From contig VISH01000001.1 in assembly GCA_007827375.1 (NCBI GenBank), positions 1 through 64,000 on the forward strand: 64,000 bases of DNA. The letters run 5' to 3'. Positions 26,848-36,071 of the stretch are shown piece by piece (within the stretch, counting starts at the first letter, position 1; each line of letters begins with the position of its first letter). Made by a program: the position numbers and the translations under genes. This DNA comes from Alteromonadaceae bacterium 2753L.S.0a.02. Lineage in GTDB: Bacteria; Pseudomonadota; Gammaproteobacteria; Pseudomonadales; Cellvibrionaceae. Under the pieces are notes generated by a model. It worked only from the letters and a program-made list of their open reading frames with translations, was not told the origin of the DNA and searched no databases.

Positions 26848-27376
26848 TGTTGTTCATTGATGAGAGTTTGACCGGGATTGCTGAGTAATTGGCCTTCCAG
26901 GTTGAGACCTTACTGATAATTAATGAGTCTTTGATCAATTAGACTGAGATGTTCATCGAAATAGTTGAGATGGTGCTGATAATTGGTGAGATGTTCATCG
27001 AAATAATTGAGATGGTGCTGAGAATTGGTGAGATATTGATCTAATTTAGTGAGATGTAAAGCTAATTTGGTGAGATGTAAAGCTAATTTGGTAAGAGGTT
27101 AAGCTAATCTGGTGAGAGGTTAACCAAATCTGGTGAGAGGTTAACCAAATCTGGTGAGAGGTTAACCAAATCCGGTGAGAGGTTAACCAAATCTGGTGAG
27201 AGGTTAACTAAATCTGGTGAGAGGTTAAGCTAATCTGGTGAGAGGTTAAGCTAATCTGGTGAGGTTTTAACCTGGTCTAGTGAGTTGTTCATAGAATCCA
27301 GAGAGTTGTTAATTCACTCTGATGAGTTTTTATATTAACTGGATGAGATGTTAATCAAATTTGGTGAGTAATTAAG
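26848..27376. repeat. 21-bp minisatellite, about 25 units
   Basis: A non-coding tandem array between radA and the AgmX gene. In the core (about 27086-27250) near-identical 21-bp units read GTGAGAGGTTAACCAAATCT plus one base; outward on both sides the units decay but keep TGAG every 21 bases (GTGAGATGTAAAGCTAAT, then a 42-bp double unit with GATGTTCATCGAAAT). The period is a multiple of three, yet no frame stays open across it on either strand and there is no start codon with a ribosome site. Core units carry the palindrome GGTTAACC. Confidence 0.85.
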
Positions 27377-27435
27377 CTGTTAATGAATCAAACGCCGATG
27401 CAACAATGCAATCTTGAGTGGGATTTGATGACCAG

Positions 27436-27505
27436 TGGCCCAAAACAAAAAAAGCCAGGCATTTGCCTGGCTTTTTAGCCTCAGACCTCAGACATCCGTC
27501 GTCCA
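27436..27505. terminator. Bidirectional intrinsic terminator in TCAGACC module, copy 2
   Basis: GCCAGGCA (27454-27461), TT, TGCCTGGC (27464-27471), with A7 before and T5 after, so either strand gives a stem followed by U. On the minus strand it lies just past the AgmX gene end (27508) and would end the long TPR-ExbBD-AgmX operon. The flanking CCTCAGACCTCAGACATCCG and GTCGTCC words match the module at 26740-26810. Confidence 0.8.
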
Positions 27506-27507
27506 AT

Positions 27508-28485
27508 TTAATAGGGCAGGAAATCAAACGAGAAGATCAACTTGGTTTGCTTGACGTTCTGCGGTCCAAAATTAATCAATTTAATTCTCGCCAATAATTT
27601 CGCTTCCAGTGCGGGGTTGTTGAGTTCGCTGGATACCACTTTCGCCGATGATATACGGCCGTCGGCCTCAATCACCATCTCAAACACCACCTTGCCTTCC
27701 AGGGTAGGATCTTTACGCAGCGCGCGGTTGTAAATACTGAACATCGCGCCTTTGTTTTTATCCATAACCTTGCGCATTTGCTCTTCGCTGCGGCGGCCGC
27801 CCTGCGCCGATTGCTGCTTCACTTCCGCCGACTTGCCGGTTGGCGTTGTGAGCTTGCTATCCACTTGGGTGGATTTCTTACCAGACAAAGCCACACCACC
27901 GGTATTGCGGCTGAGTTGCGATGTTTTAATACCACCGCTGCCAGATTTCGCTTTACCGGTTATCACCGAACGATCAATTTCCGCGGCCTGACCGGTTGAT
28001 TGGGTAAGCTCGGCGTTCACCTCTGATAAATCGAAAGAATCCCGCATTTCTGAAGCCAGGTCGGCGAACTGACTGATTTCTGCCTGCGCCGCTTCACGAG
28101 CTTTTTCCACCAGCTTGGCCGGTTCCGGCGTCGCTTTGGGTTTCGGTGGTTCCGGTGTTACATCCGGTTTGGGTTCGGGTGTTGGTTCGTCTTTGGGTTT
28201 ATCTTCTTTGGGTTTATCTTTTTCAGGTTCCGGCGTCGGTTCCGGTGTTGGAACCGGCGTGGGTTTCGGGAGTTCTTTTTTCTCCAACACCACACGGGCT
28301 AGCTGAGGCGGCAATTTTTCCAGTTCTTCACGCTTTTTCTCAGGCACCTCAATCAGTGGTATCGCCACACTAAAGATAAAAAACGGAATTAACAGGAAGC
28401 CGACAATTTTCCAAAAGCGGCGATCGTCTTCAATGGTCGAGCTCCAGGGGAGCTGCAGGTTGGGTGTGCGTAAAACGACTGTCAC
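27508..28485 (-). CDS. AgmX/TonB-like energy transducer
   Basis: 325 residues. A cytosolic N-terminus, one membrane helix (about 28-46), a long Pro/Glu/Lys-rich periplasm-spanning rod (about 73-125), and a C-terminal AgmX/PglI-type TonB-like domain (about 235-325: IYNRALRKDPTLEGKVVFEMVIEADGRISS seen as the region). It would couple the ExbB-ExbD motor encoded just upstream to outer-membrane or TPR partners. It is the last gene of the operon, one base after the second ExbD gene and followed by a terminator. Confidence 0.85.
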   Translation of the reverse strand: MTVVLRTPNLQLPWSSTIEDDRRFWKIVGFLLIPFFIFSVAIPLIEVPEKKREELEKLPPQLARVVLEKKELPKPTPVPTPEPTPEPEKDKPKEDKPKDEPTPEPKPDVTPEPPKPKATPEPAKLVEKAREAAQAEISQFADLASEMRDSFDLSEVNAELTQSTGQAAEIDRSVITGKAKSGSGGIKTSQLSRNTGGVALSGKKSTQVDSKLTTPTGKSAEVKQQSAQGGRRSEEQMRKVMDKNKGAMFSIYNRALRKDPTLEGKVVFEMVIEADGRISSAKVVSSELNNPALEAKLLARIKLINFGPQNVKQTKLIFSFDFLPY

Positions 28486-28486
28486 A

Positions 28487-29020
28487 TTAACCTCCCGCTG
28501 CCTGTAAATCTTCCAGCGTGGTTTCGTCTGGAACTTGACTTACTGCCAGCGAAATATTGCGATAATCGGATTTCGCACAGGTTGTCATGATTTTTTTAAG
28601 AAGATCGTAGGGTATCGCTTTATCGCCCATAATGGTGACATCCCGGCCCGCTTCCTCTTCTTCGGGTGTTTGATAAGGTTTGCGCGATGCAAGATATTCC
28701 AGCTCTTTCTTCAGAGCCGCTATTTCGCTGGACTTGGATTTCGCGATGGCTGCGGTATCCACAACTTTGCGACCACCCACCAAAATGGATTCCTGGCTAA
28801 CCGTAACAATTAAATTATCTTCCGGTCTCTGCTCAGCGATGGATTCCGGTAATTTAATGTCTTTGTTACTTTGCAACACTTCAACATCTGAAGAGTTCAC
28901 CAACAAAAAGAACACCAGAATCGTAAAAATATCCATCAGCGATACCAGGTTCAACTTTGGCACACTGCGGTTGCGTCGTATGGTGCGCGCCATGCGCTTA
29001 GCATGTATCGACTGTTTCAT
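28487..29020 (-). CDS. ExbD/TolR-type stator protein (Asp retained)
   Basis: 177 residues, one N-terminal membrane helix with the proton-path Asp at about residue 30 in LVSLMDIFTILVFFLLVN, then a periplasmic domain. Its start overlaps the end of the first ExbD gene by 4 bp. It works with the ExbB homologue at 29620 as a proton-driven motor. Confidence 0.9.
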   Translation of the reverse strand: MKQSIHAKRMARTIRRNRSVPKLNLVSLMDIFTILVFFLLVNSSDVEVLQSNKDIKLPESIAEQRPEDNLIVTVSQESILVGGRKVVDTAAIAKSKSSEIAALKKELEYLASRKPYQTPEEEEAGRDVTIMGDKAIPYDLLKKIMTTCAKSDYRNISLAVSQVPDETTLEDLQAAGG

Positions 29021-29568
29021 TGCTTACCTCCACGACGTTCGGAGGCTTCATTCACGGGTGCATCCCCCAAGGATATCGCTGGAAACAGTTCTGCATTAAC
29101 GACTGAAGCGGCTACCACAGCTTTAAAGCTGCGCACGGTATCCATGGATTTAACAATGGTTTGATAGTCGGTATCGGGCTGCGACAATATCAAAATATCT
29201 TTTTTTTCTTTGTCTTTCGACTTGAGTAAACGCTTTAACTCCTGCAGCGTAAGCGACAGGGTTTCAAAATCATAAACCTGCTCACCGCTGTCTTTATCGG
29301 CGATTTTCGGAATACGCTTTAAAGGCGCGCCAGCAGGATAATTCACGACCATTTCATCGCGTTTTATAACCAGTTCGATACCATCATTTAAGGGATTATC
29401 GGTGGACGGTGCTGAAGAGGAGGCACTATCAGGCAATGTGAGATCGAGTACGGTAACGTGTGAGAACACCATACTCATCAGCAGCACCGGAACCAGAATA
29501 ATCATCAGGTTCATAAAGGAAGTAATGTCTAGATCAGCTTCCTGTTTTGTTGAGCGTTTTATTCGCAT
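29017..29568 (-). CDS. ExbD/TolR-like protein with Asp-to-Asn change
   Basis: 183 residues. The membrane helix reads DITSFMNLMIILVPVLLMSM; aligned with ExbD (VTPFIDVMLVLL) the essential proton-binding Asp is Asn20. The remaining layout, one helix and a periplasmic domain with Ser-rich stretch (SASSSAPSTD), is that of ExbD. With the neighbouring ExbD that keeps its Asp, the pair may form an asymmetric dimer within the ExbB ring. Whether this protein is structural only is an inference. Confidence 0.85.
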   Translation of the reverse strand: MRIKRSTKQEADLDITSFMNLMIILVPVLLMSMVFSHVTVLDLTLPDSASSSAPSTDNPLNDGIELVIKRDEMVVNYPAGAPLKRIPKIADKDSGEQVYDFETLSLTLQELKRLLKSKDKEKKDILILSQPDTDYQTIVKSMDTVRSFKAVVAASVVNAELFPAISLGDAPVNEASERRGGKQ

Positions 29569-29619
29569 GAAAACCGCCAGTCGGGTTTGAATGTGAGTGT
29601 TTAAACAGCTGAGCAGCCC

Positions 29620-30282
29620 TTAACGTACGGCATCAGCAGAGCGGGTGCGCGACGAAAACGCATTGGTGTTGCTCATCATGTTTAAACATTTCACACCGGC
29701 CATTTCCAAACTATCGACAATTTCGGTGGTTTTGGTCTGCAGCATGGCGTGCGCCAGCAACAGTGGAATAGCACTCATCAAACCGAACGCTGTGGTGTTC
29801 ATCGCAACGGAAATACTTTGCGACAGCAGGTTGGCTTTTTCGGCAGGGTCGGCGTTTGCCACAGCGGTAAATGCCGCGATCAAACCCATAATGGTTCCCA
29901 GCAGCCCCAGCAGTGTGGCAATGTTTGCCAGAGTGGCCAAGTAAGGTGTGCGTTTTTCCAGACGCGGCACGGCTTCCATTACCCCTTCTTCCATGGCGTA
30001 CTCAATTTCGTCGCGTCGTGGGCTTTGCTGCATGCGAGCCAGACCTGCCGCCACAATCCGACCGATGGGGGCGCGATTCTGCCTTGCCAGATCCACCACC
30101 GCGGCATAATCTTTTTTCTGCAACAGGGGCAGTATGCGATTAAAGGTGCGACGGTTGGATGCCTTGGCCGCGGTTAAAAACAACCAGCGCTCGATGGTAA
30201 GCGCCAAACCTACCACCAACACCAACGCGATGGGGTACATAAACGGTCCGCCACTCTGAAAGAAACTAACAACTGTATTCAT
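29620..30282 (-). CDS. MotA/TolQ/ExbB-type proton channel
   Basis: 220 residues with three membrane helices: MYPIALVLVVGLALTIERWL at the N-terminus and, after a cytosolic loop, LATLANIATLLGLLGTIMGLI and MNTTAFGLMSAIPLLLAHAM, the standard ExbB pattern with the conserved Thr/Gly-rich segments. It lies between the small periplasmic protein gene and the two ExbD genes in the leftward operon. Confidence 0.92.
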   Translation of the reverse strand: MNTVVSFFQSGGPFMYPIALVLVVGLALTIERWLFLTAAKASNRRTFNRILPLLQKKDYAAVVDLARQNRAPIGRIVAAGLARMQQSPRRDEIEYAMEEGVMEAVPRLEKRTPYLATLANIATLLGLLGTIMGLIAAFTAVANADPAEKANLLSQSISVAMNTTAFGLMSAIPLLLAHAMLQTKTTEIVDSLEMAGVKCLNMMSNTNAFSSRTRSADAVR

Positions 30283-30315
30283 GGATGAATTGCCTCCTCA
30301 AAAATATTGCCTGAT

Positions 30316-30579
30316 TTACTCTTTTGATAGTTCGCTTATAAATTTTAATTCGCGCCTGTGTTCACTGCGTTCCACATGGCCAAAAATATTATTGGTTTTA
30401 CTGTTAAGCGGTTGATACAAAATGGAATCGTCATCCGCTCTTTTCCAGGGCACAATATAAATCACTTTGGGTTGTTCCTGGTTGCCGGTCACCGTCGCAC
30501 TCATTTCAACCACATCCTGCTGGGCAACACTCATCTGGCTCGCCAGCAACAATACCAAAGCTGTTAAGTATTTTTTCAT
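30316..30579 (-). CDS. Small secreted protein of the TPR-ExbBD operon
   Basis: 87 residues with a signal peptide (YLTALVLLLASQMSVAQ). The mature part (VIYIVPWKRADDDSILYQPLNSKTN region) is not recognised. Its start overlaps the TPR lipoprotein gene by 4 bp, so translation is probably coupled. It is likely a periplasmic accessory of the machine. Confidence 0.75.
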   Translation of the reverse strand: MKKYLTALVLLLASQMSVAQQDVVEMSATVTGNQEQPKVIYIVPWKRADDDSILYQPLNSKTNNIFGHVERSEHRRELKFISELSKE

Positions 30580-31262
30580 TCAGAAGCCTCCTCGGAAGCC
30601 GGTAAGCGACGTTCCAAATCAAGAATCCAGCCCTGCAATTGACGATCTTCTTCAGGAAGAATTTGCGCTAAGAGCTTATAATGCTGTAATGCTTCTGCAA
30701 ATTTTCCCATGTAGAGGTCGTAAAGAATTCCCAGATTGCGATGCGCTTCCGGGTTGTGGGGCCACACCTCAAGTGCTGCCAGGTAGGTTTTCTCGGCTTC
30801 CTGGAAACGACCGCGTTCGCGATAAAACACTCCCAATTGTTCATAGGCATCATCGTTGGCCGGGTTCACCTCAATGGCTTTCTGGTAGCTGAGTTCCGCA
30901 GCATCAAATTCCTGCAGCTGTTCTTGAGCGATCCCCAAATTCACCCAGGGGCCCGATAAATCCGGCCAGGTTTCTGTTAGCAAGCCTAGCAGACCCTCCG
31001 CCTGCTTCCATTGTTTGGCGTTCATAGCCGCAAGCGCTTTGGCAAATTCCTGCTTGGCTTTACCGGGAACCGAGGGTTTTTGTGCCAGATAGGGGTTGGG
31101 AATCAGCTCCAGCGGCGCGGCAGTATCGCCGCCAGCCTCGGGCGTGCTGACGACTTCCGGCTCGGGTTTGGCCGGCTTTTTTTTGTCTTCACCCGGTGTT
31201 GTTGCACAAGCGGCAAGAAGCACCAGCAACAAGACCAGCAGCAAGCGATTAATGAATGCCAA
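30576..31262 (-). CDS. TPR lipoprotein
   Basis: 228 residues. A lipobox (LLVLLAACATT) makes it an outer- or inner-membrane lipoprotein; after a Pro/Glu linker, residues about 70-215 hold three to four TPR repeats (WVNLGIAQEQLQEFDAAELS, AYEQLGVFYRERGRFQEA, AHRNLGILYDLYMGKF). It overlaps the large TPR gene by 14 bp. In size and place it resembles GltE/AglT of the myxobacterial motility machine. Confidence 0.85.
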   Translation of the reverse strand: MAFINRLLLVLLLVLLAACATTPGEDKKKPAKPEPEVVSTPEAGGDTAAPLELIPNPYLAQKPSVPGKAKQEFAKALAAMNAKQWKQAEGLLGLLTETWPDLSGPWVNLGIAQEQLQEFDAAELSYQKAIEVNPANDDAYEQLGVFYRERGRFQEAEKTYLAALEVWPHNPEAHRNLGILYDLYMGKFAEALQHYKLLAQILPEEDRQLQGWILDLERRLPASEEASE

Positions 31263-34143
31263 TGCTCACCTCCGCGCGTTTTTCTTTTTTGCCATAGCGA
31301 GCGGGCAACAAATCGGCCAGGGCTTTGAAACTGTTTTTTACGCCGTCGTCGTAAATACCTTCCCAGGCTCGCTCGATATTACTGGTATGAATATCAATGG
31401 ATTTTTCTTCAAAGGGGAAGGCCTGCTCTTCCAACAAAATTTCGTACTGTTCCAGAGCCATTGCGTCTAAGCCCTGCGGCCGTTGTGAGTTCATCAGATC
31501 TTTACTGAGCAGACCATAGAGCATACCAATGCGGTAATTGGCCTCCGTCGAAAATTCCGCAACGCCGTAAGCCAGCACTTTACGGTAAGACTTCAGAGTT
31601 TGATCCATCGCCGATTTCTTAAGCTTTATGCTCTTTTTAATCGGCAGGGTCAGTTTAATGTTGCTAAAGCGACGGAAGTCATCGGCGGCAAATTCCGTGG
31701 AGGCCATGGCGGCGAGATATTTCGAGCGATCGGTACGTTGGCTGCCCGCTTTGGCATCTTGTTTAATGAGTTCCTGTAACCAATAGTTGCGCTTGCTGGC
31801 ATCACCGGTTTTGCCATAAAGCTCAACCAATTTATTGCGGGCTTCGGTGGCAATGGGAAAAGGTGCAGGGTATTGATTGGCATAACTGCGGTACTGATCA
31901 ATGGATTTACCCAGCTTGCCGGATTTTTCATACAACTCTGCCGACAAATACAGCGACTGGCGCCGCACTTCCGGATCGCCGGAATTTGACATGATGGCCA
32001 GTGCATCTGCGGCTTTATCCCACTGTTCGGTTTCCTGGTAAATCATCGCCATTTTGGGCGGCAGTGTCGCGCTTAATTCATGTTGCGGGTAGCGCTGCTG
32101 AAAATCCAAAAGCACCCGCTCAGCTTCGCTCCAATTTTTAAGCTCCATTAATAAATTTGCGGCATCGTACTGAGCGCTGATTGCCACGGCGCTGCCCGGA
32201 GACACATCGCGAATTGACATGAGCTTGGTGACGGCAGCCACTTTATCGCCAGCGGTAATTTGTTGCTCTGAGGATTTATACATACTGGCAGCAACGCGTT
32301 CTACAATCTGTTCGCGTTCGGGGTCTTCAGCGGGTAACAGCGACAAGACCTGACGGTAGGCATAATCGGCCTGTTCATACTGTTGTAAATCGAATTGCGA
32401 ATGGCCTAACACCAACCATGCGGTTTTTTGCAAAGATTTTGCGGGTGCTGGCTGCCACTGGGTCATACGGGTTGCCACGGTAACCGCGCGGGGTAAATCG
32501 CCCTGTTCAAAAATATCCTGCGCGGCTTTTGTTAGCACCGGAGCGGCACGGCGATCGATTGGGTAATAATCGGCGAAACTGATGGAACTATTGATTTTGT
32601 GAGCACGCCAGTCAGCAACGCGTTTTTGGTCTGCTTCGGTTTTTATTTCGGTAGCGTCAATTAATTCCTGCAATGCGATTAAGGCCGCATAACCGGCTTC
32701 GCCGCCATGTTTGGTATCGAGTATATTGTAGGCCACATTTTCGTAGGCTTTAATTGCGGGCTCCAATTGACCGGCTTCGTAATACGCTTCCGCCATGAGG
32801 TACGTCATCTCGCCGGTTTTCGGATCGGACGGGAAGCTGGCAATAAATTGCTGATAGTATTCGGCCGCGCGCATGTAATTTAGCTCGGCGGATTCGGTCG
32901 GCAATTTAAAATCCGGTTTTTTTCCCGAGGCTTTGAGACTCGCGTATTCGGCGCGTACTTTCTTTATTTCCTGCGCGCGGGCGTGATAATAACTCGACAA
33001 CTCTTCCAGATAAGTGTGCAATTGCGGTTTAATCAGCTTGCGCTTGTCATCATCGCGAATCGCCCAATAATTGCTGTGTACACCGTAATTACGCACATAC
33101 TCTTCTTTGGCCGGCAGTATTTCGCTGGGGAAGTTACCCAGTGAATACACTTCGATGGCCTTAACGGAAAACTGCGGTGAATAATCCGTTTCAGGAAAGG
33201 TCTGCACATAGTGACGGAAGGTATCAGCGCTGTCTCTATAGCGTTTTTGTTCCAGGTACAAATTACCCAATTCCATATACAACAAGTGCTGGTAATGTCG
33301 CGGCCCGAGATTATTGTAAATGTCGGTGATTGACTGCGCGCCATCCAGGTAAGAAAACACAATGCCCATTACCCGCAAGGTATCGTTGACGAGATTGCGA
33401 TCACTGTTGGTGAGCTGCGCCAGGCCTTCTCCCTCTTTTACCAGCATGCGGTCTAACACGGTGGTAAAAGGTTTGATGGATGCGCGATAGCGACCTTGTT
33501 TAAATTGAGCCCAGCCATCCATGTACACCGCATTATCGAAAAACGGTGTGTCTTCACCCGCCGCTATCACATTACCGTAAAGTGTTTCAGCGGTATCGTA
33601 CTTGCCATCACTAAAGGCTTGTTCAGCGCGGCGGAAATCCGCTTCAGCAGCGTAAGCCGACTGCGGATAATTCTGCACCAACTCCGACAAAGCCGCTTCC
33701 GATTCCGCCATACGGCCATCCAGCGCATAGGCTTTTGAGAGCTGATACAACAGGCGCTCATTCGACATTTGTTTGCCGCCCACCGGGCGTTCGCGATTGA
33801 GGGTAATCAGCTCTTCATACATGGTTACCGCATCGGCAAAATACTGTTGCTGCATTTCCGCATCCAACTGATTTTTTTCGCTGCGTTTCATTTCGAGATC
33901 GGCGAGGCGCACTAAGATTTGGTGGCGTATTGCCGGATCTTCGGCAACATCCAGGGCCGAGCGATAGCTGTCTTCAATTTTATCGAGCGTGGTCTCCGGT
34001 ACCGGCATGGGATTGTCGGGCACCTCAGTGGCTTCGAGGTCCGCCAGGGTTTTGCCGTAGTTGGGGCGACCGTCGCCCATCCACGCACACGCGCAAAGTT
34101 GCAGGCTAAACACCGCGGCTAGAATTTTTTTGTAAGGCATCAC
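31249..34143 (-). CDS. Large TPR lipoprotein
   Basis: 964 residues with a lipobox (FSLQLCACA) and TPR/Sel1-like repeats along nearly the whole chain (for example DIEKMSEKN-type helices early, AEADFRRAEQAFSDGKYDTA, YYEAGQLEPAIKAYENVAY, ADYAYRQVLSLLPAEDPER). It is predicted to be periplasmic, anchored by lipid. ATG overlaps the preceding TPR gene's stop (4 bp). Size and position recall GltD-like giant TPR proteins; that equivalence is an inference. Confidence 0.82.
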   Translation of the reverse strand: MMPYKKILAAVFSLQLCACAWMGDGRPNYGKTLADLEATEVPDNPMPVPETTLDKIEDSYRSALDVAEDPAIRHQILVRLADLEMKRSEKNQLDAEMQQQYFADAVTMYEELITLNRERPVGGKQMSNERLLYQLSKAYALDGRMAESEAALSELVQNYPQSAYAAEADFRRAEQAFSDGKYDTAETLYGNVIAAGEDTPFFDNAVYMDGWAQFKQGRYRASIKPFTTVLDRMLVKEGEGLAQLTNSDRNLVNDTLRVMGIVFSYLDGAQSITDIYNNLGPRHYQHLLYMELGNLYLEQKRYRDSADTFRHYVQTFPETDYSPQFSVKAIEVYSLGNFPSEILPAKEEYVRNYGVHSNYWAIRDDDKRKLIKPQLHTYLEELSSYYHARAQEIKKVRAEYASLKASGKKPDFKLPTESAELNYMRAAEYYQQFIASFPSDPKTGEMTYLMAEAYYEAGQLEPAIKAYENVAYNILDTKHGGEAGYAALIALQELIDATEIKTEADQKRVADWRAHKINSSISFADYYPIDRRAAPVLTKAAQDIFEQGDLPRAVTVATRMTQWQPAPAKSLQKTAWLVLGHSQFDLQQYEQADYAYRQVLSLLPAEDPEREQIVERVAASMYKSSEQQITAGDKVAAVTKLMSIRDVSPGSAVAISAQYDAANLLMELKNWSEAERVLLDFQQRYPQHELSATLPPKMAMIYQETEQWDKAADALAIMSNSGDPEVRRQSLYLSAELYEKSGKLGKSIDQYRSYANQYPAPFPIATEARNKLVELYGKTGDASKRNYWLQELIKQDAKAGSQRTDRSKYLAAMASTEFAADDFRRFSNIKLTLPIKKSIKLKKSAMDQTLKSYRKVLAYGVAEFSTEANYRIGMLYGLLSKDLMNSQRPQGLDAMALEQYEILLEEQAFPFEEKSIDIHTSNIERAWEGIYDDGVKNSFKALADLLPARYGKKEKRAEVSIGIH

Positions 34144-36071
34144 TGTTGTGCCTCCGCTGCGGGCGCTGGCTGTTCACTTTGCATTTCCAGCAGACGCGCT
34201 TCACTTTCTTTCAGCGATTTGTCGTACAAGCGCGCGACCGACAAGCGACTTTGCGCTAAATAGTGCTGAATTCGGCTGCGTTGCTGGCTTAACACACTCA
34301 CAACCTGTTTGCGGAGCTCTTCTTTTGCGGCAGCTACCGCTAAATCAATGTCGGCACTTTGTGCCTCCAGTTTAAGGCGGGCATCGCTTATTCGAGCATG
34401 GTAGGGTTGCAGGTCGGGCGCTGAATTTAAAATCTCTTCGACACTGCGATAATTCTTTTTCAGCTCGACTATGGTTGCATCCAGGCTGTTTAACGTTTTG
34501 ATCGCACGCCACAAACGATCTGAAAATTGCTCAGCGGTATTCCACATTAAAATTCCGTAGTACCAGCGCAGTGCCTCTTCAGAATCTTCGATAAAGGGGT
34601 CTTCATCCCGCAGCCGTGGAATACGCTTTTGCGAACGTTGCACACGGGTGATTAATTCTTTTTGCTCACCAGACGACAGCGCGAAATAATCTTTTTCGGC
34701 GGCGATGCGTTCAACTCTTTGGGAAAGTTCCTTACGGGCATCTTCGAGATCGGAAATTTGCCAAGCCAGCTTATTTTGCGCCAGAAGCCCCTGTTTATTA
34801 TCGCGATCATTCGCCCGAGCATCCAGCATCGCTGAATAGAACTCCATTTTATTCTGCCATTCGCGATTGCTTTTTTGAATCGATAGCAGGTCACGGAGCT
34901 CCTGCACACGCATTTGGAATTCCTCGCGTGAAAAAAGCGCAATCAAATAACTGAGCTGCGGCGACAATTGATTTTTTTCGGCGTAATTTAACCAGTCGAC
35001 GCCATCGGCCGTTTCAATTTGCAAAGCTTCCAACAGGGTATCGCCTTTCAGGTTGGCGATTACACCATCGAGCCTTGCAATTTCTTCTTCAAAGCCGGTT
35101 TCGGCCATTTGAAACTGCTGCAAGGCGAGGCCATCCATGCCCATTTTTTCATAGGCATAGGGAACGGCAATTAGTGCTTCCTGACTGTTTTCGTCAATGA
35201 GCTTGGCTTTGGTGAGGCGATTCCAGGCATTGAGGGCTTCATGGTATTTGTCAATTTCAGTGGCAGCCCAGCCATAGCCGAGTAAGGCACGACCCGACAT
35301 CGAGCTTTCAAGGCGCACATAGGAAAATTGCTTCATGGCCTCTTCATAGCGACCAGACAGCAAATAACAATAACCGGCTGCGGTCATGGCTTTGTCGTAA
35401 AGCGCGCGATACTCTTCTTCGCGATATTCTTCATCGGCCACTTTATTAAAGTAATTGATTGCCACATCAAACTGTTGCTGGCGAGCGGCAAGGGAACCGA
35501 TATTAAAATAAACGTAGGGAAGCCAGCCCGCTGAAAGTTTTTTGTTTTTCAACTCTCGCTCAGCTTCTTCAAAATTATTTTGTTTAATGGCGAGATTTAC
35601 TTTAAGTGCGGAAAGATCGCTTTCGATGTCGCGGGTACTTTTTTTATTGTGCGACGCGATAGACACCACGTGGTCCATGGAACTTTGCGAACCGCTCCAG
35701 TCGCTGCGCATATAACGCATACGAGCCAGATAATACCAGGCGGCCACCTGGGCATCTTCCGGCACATTGCCTTCAAGAATATCTTCAAACACACTGCCCG
35801 CGTAGCGTTCTAAACCGTAGGCAAGCGCAAAGCCGCCTTCCATAATTGCGGGATTATCACCATGCCCTTGAATGCCGCCGCGTTGCTTCGCAATGAGCAG
35901 TTCGGTGAGCGCATCCATATATTGCGTTTGATAGTAGTGATACAGGGCCACCCCGTAACGCAAGTCGGCTACACTGGTCAGCGGTTTCTCTTTTTTAGCG
36001 CTGACTGCGCCACTCACGGCCAGACAACAAAGAAAAACGAGCTGTAGAGAAGATCGCGTTACAGCTCCCAT
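34140..36071 (-). CDS. Periplasmic TPR/coiled-coil protein
   Basis: 643 residues. It has a signal peptide (LVFLCCLAVSGAVSA), TPR-like repeats up to about residue 330 (YHYYQTQYMDALTELLIAKQ, VYFNIGSLAARQQQFDVAINY, AGYCYLLSGRYEEAMKQFSY) and a long coiled-coil C-terminal half rich in Glu, Arg and Leu. It overlaps the neighbouring genes by 4 and 13 bp. It probably forms a periplasmic strut of the envelope machine. Confidence 0.8.
   Translation of the reverse strand: MGAVTRSSLQLVFLCCLAVSGAVSAKKEKPLTSVADLRYGVALYHYYQTQYMDALTELLIAKQRGGIQGHGDNPAIMEGGFALAYGLERYAGSVFEDILEGNVPEDAQVAAWYYLARMRYMRSDWSGSQSSMDHVVSIASHNKKSTRDIESDLSALKVNLAIKQNNFEEAERELKNKKLSAGWLPYVYFNIGSLAARQQQFDVAINYFNKVADEEYREEEYRALYDKAMTAAGYCYLLSGRYEEAMKQFSYVRLESSMSGRALLGYGWAATEIDKYHEALNAWNRLTKAKLIDENSQEALIAVPYAYEKMGMDGLALQQFQMAETGFEEEIARLDGVIANLKGDTLLEALQIETADGVDWLNYAEKNQLSPQLSYLIALFSREEFQMRVQELRDLLSIQKSNREWQNKMEFYSAMLDARANDRDNKQGLLAQNKLAWQISDLEDARKELSQRVERIAAEKDYFALSSGEQKELITRVQRSQKRIPRLRDEDPFIEDSEEALRWYYGILMWNTAEQFSDRLWRAIKTLNSLDATIVELKKNYRSVEEILNSAPDLQPYHARISDARLKLEAQSADIDLAVAAAKEELRKQVVSVLSQQRSRIQHYLAQSRLSVARLYDKSLKESEARLLEMQSEQPAPAAEAQQ

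Noticed and set aside
26848..27376. Possible CRISPR array or repetitive protein gene
   Set aside because: There are no unique spacers between units, no cas genes, and all six frames hit stops in the degenerate units; it is a plain tandem repeat.
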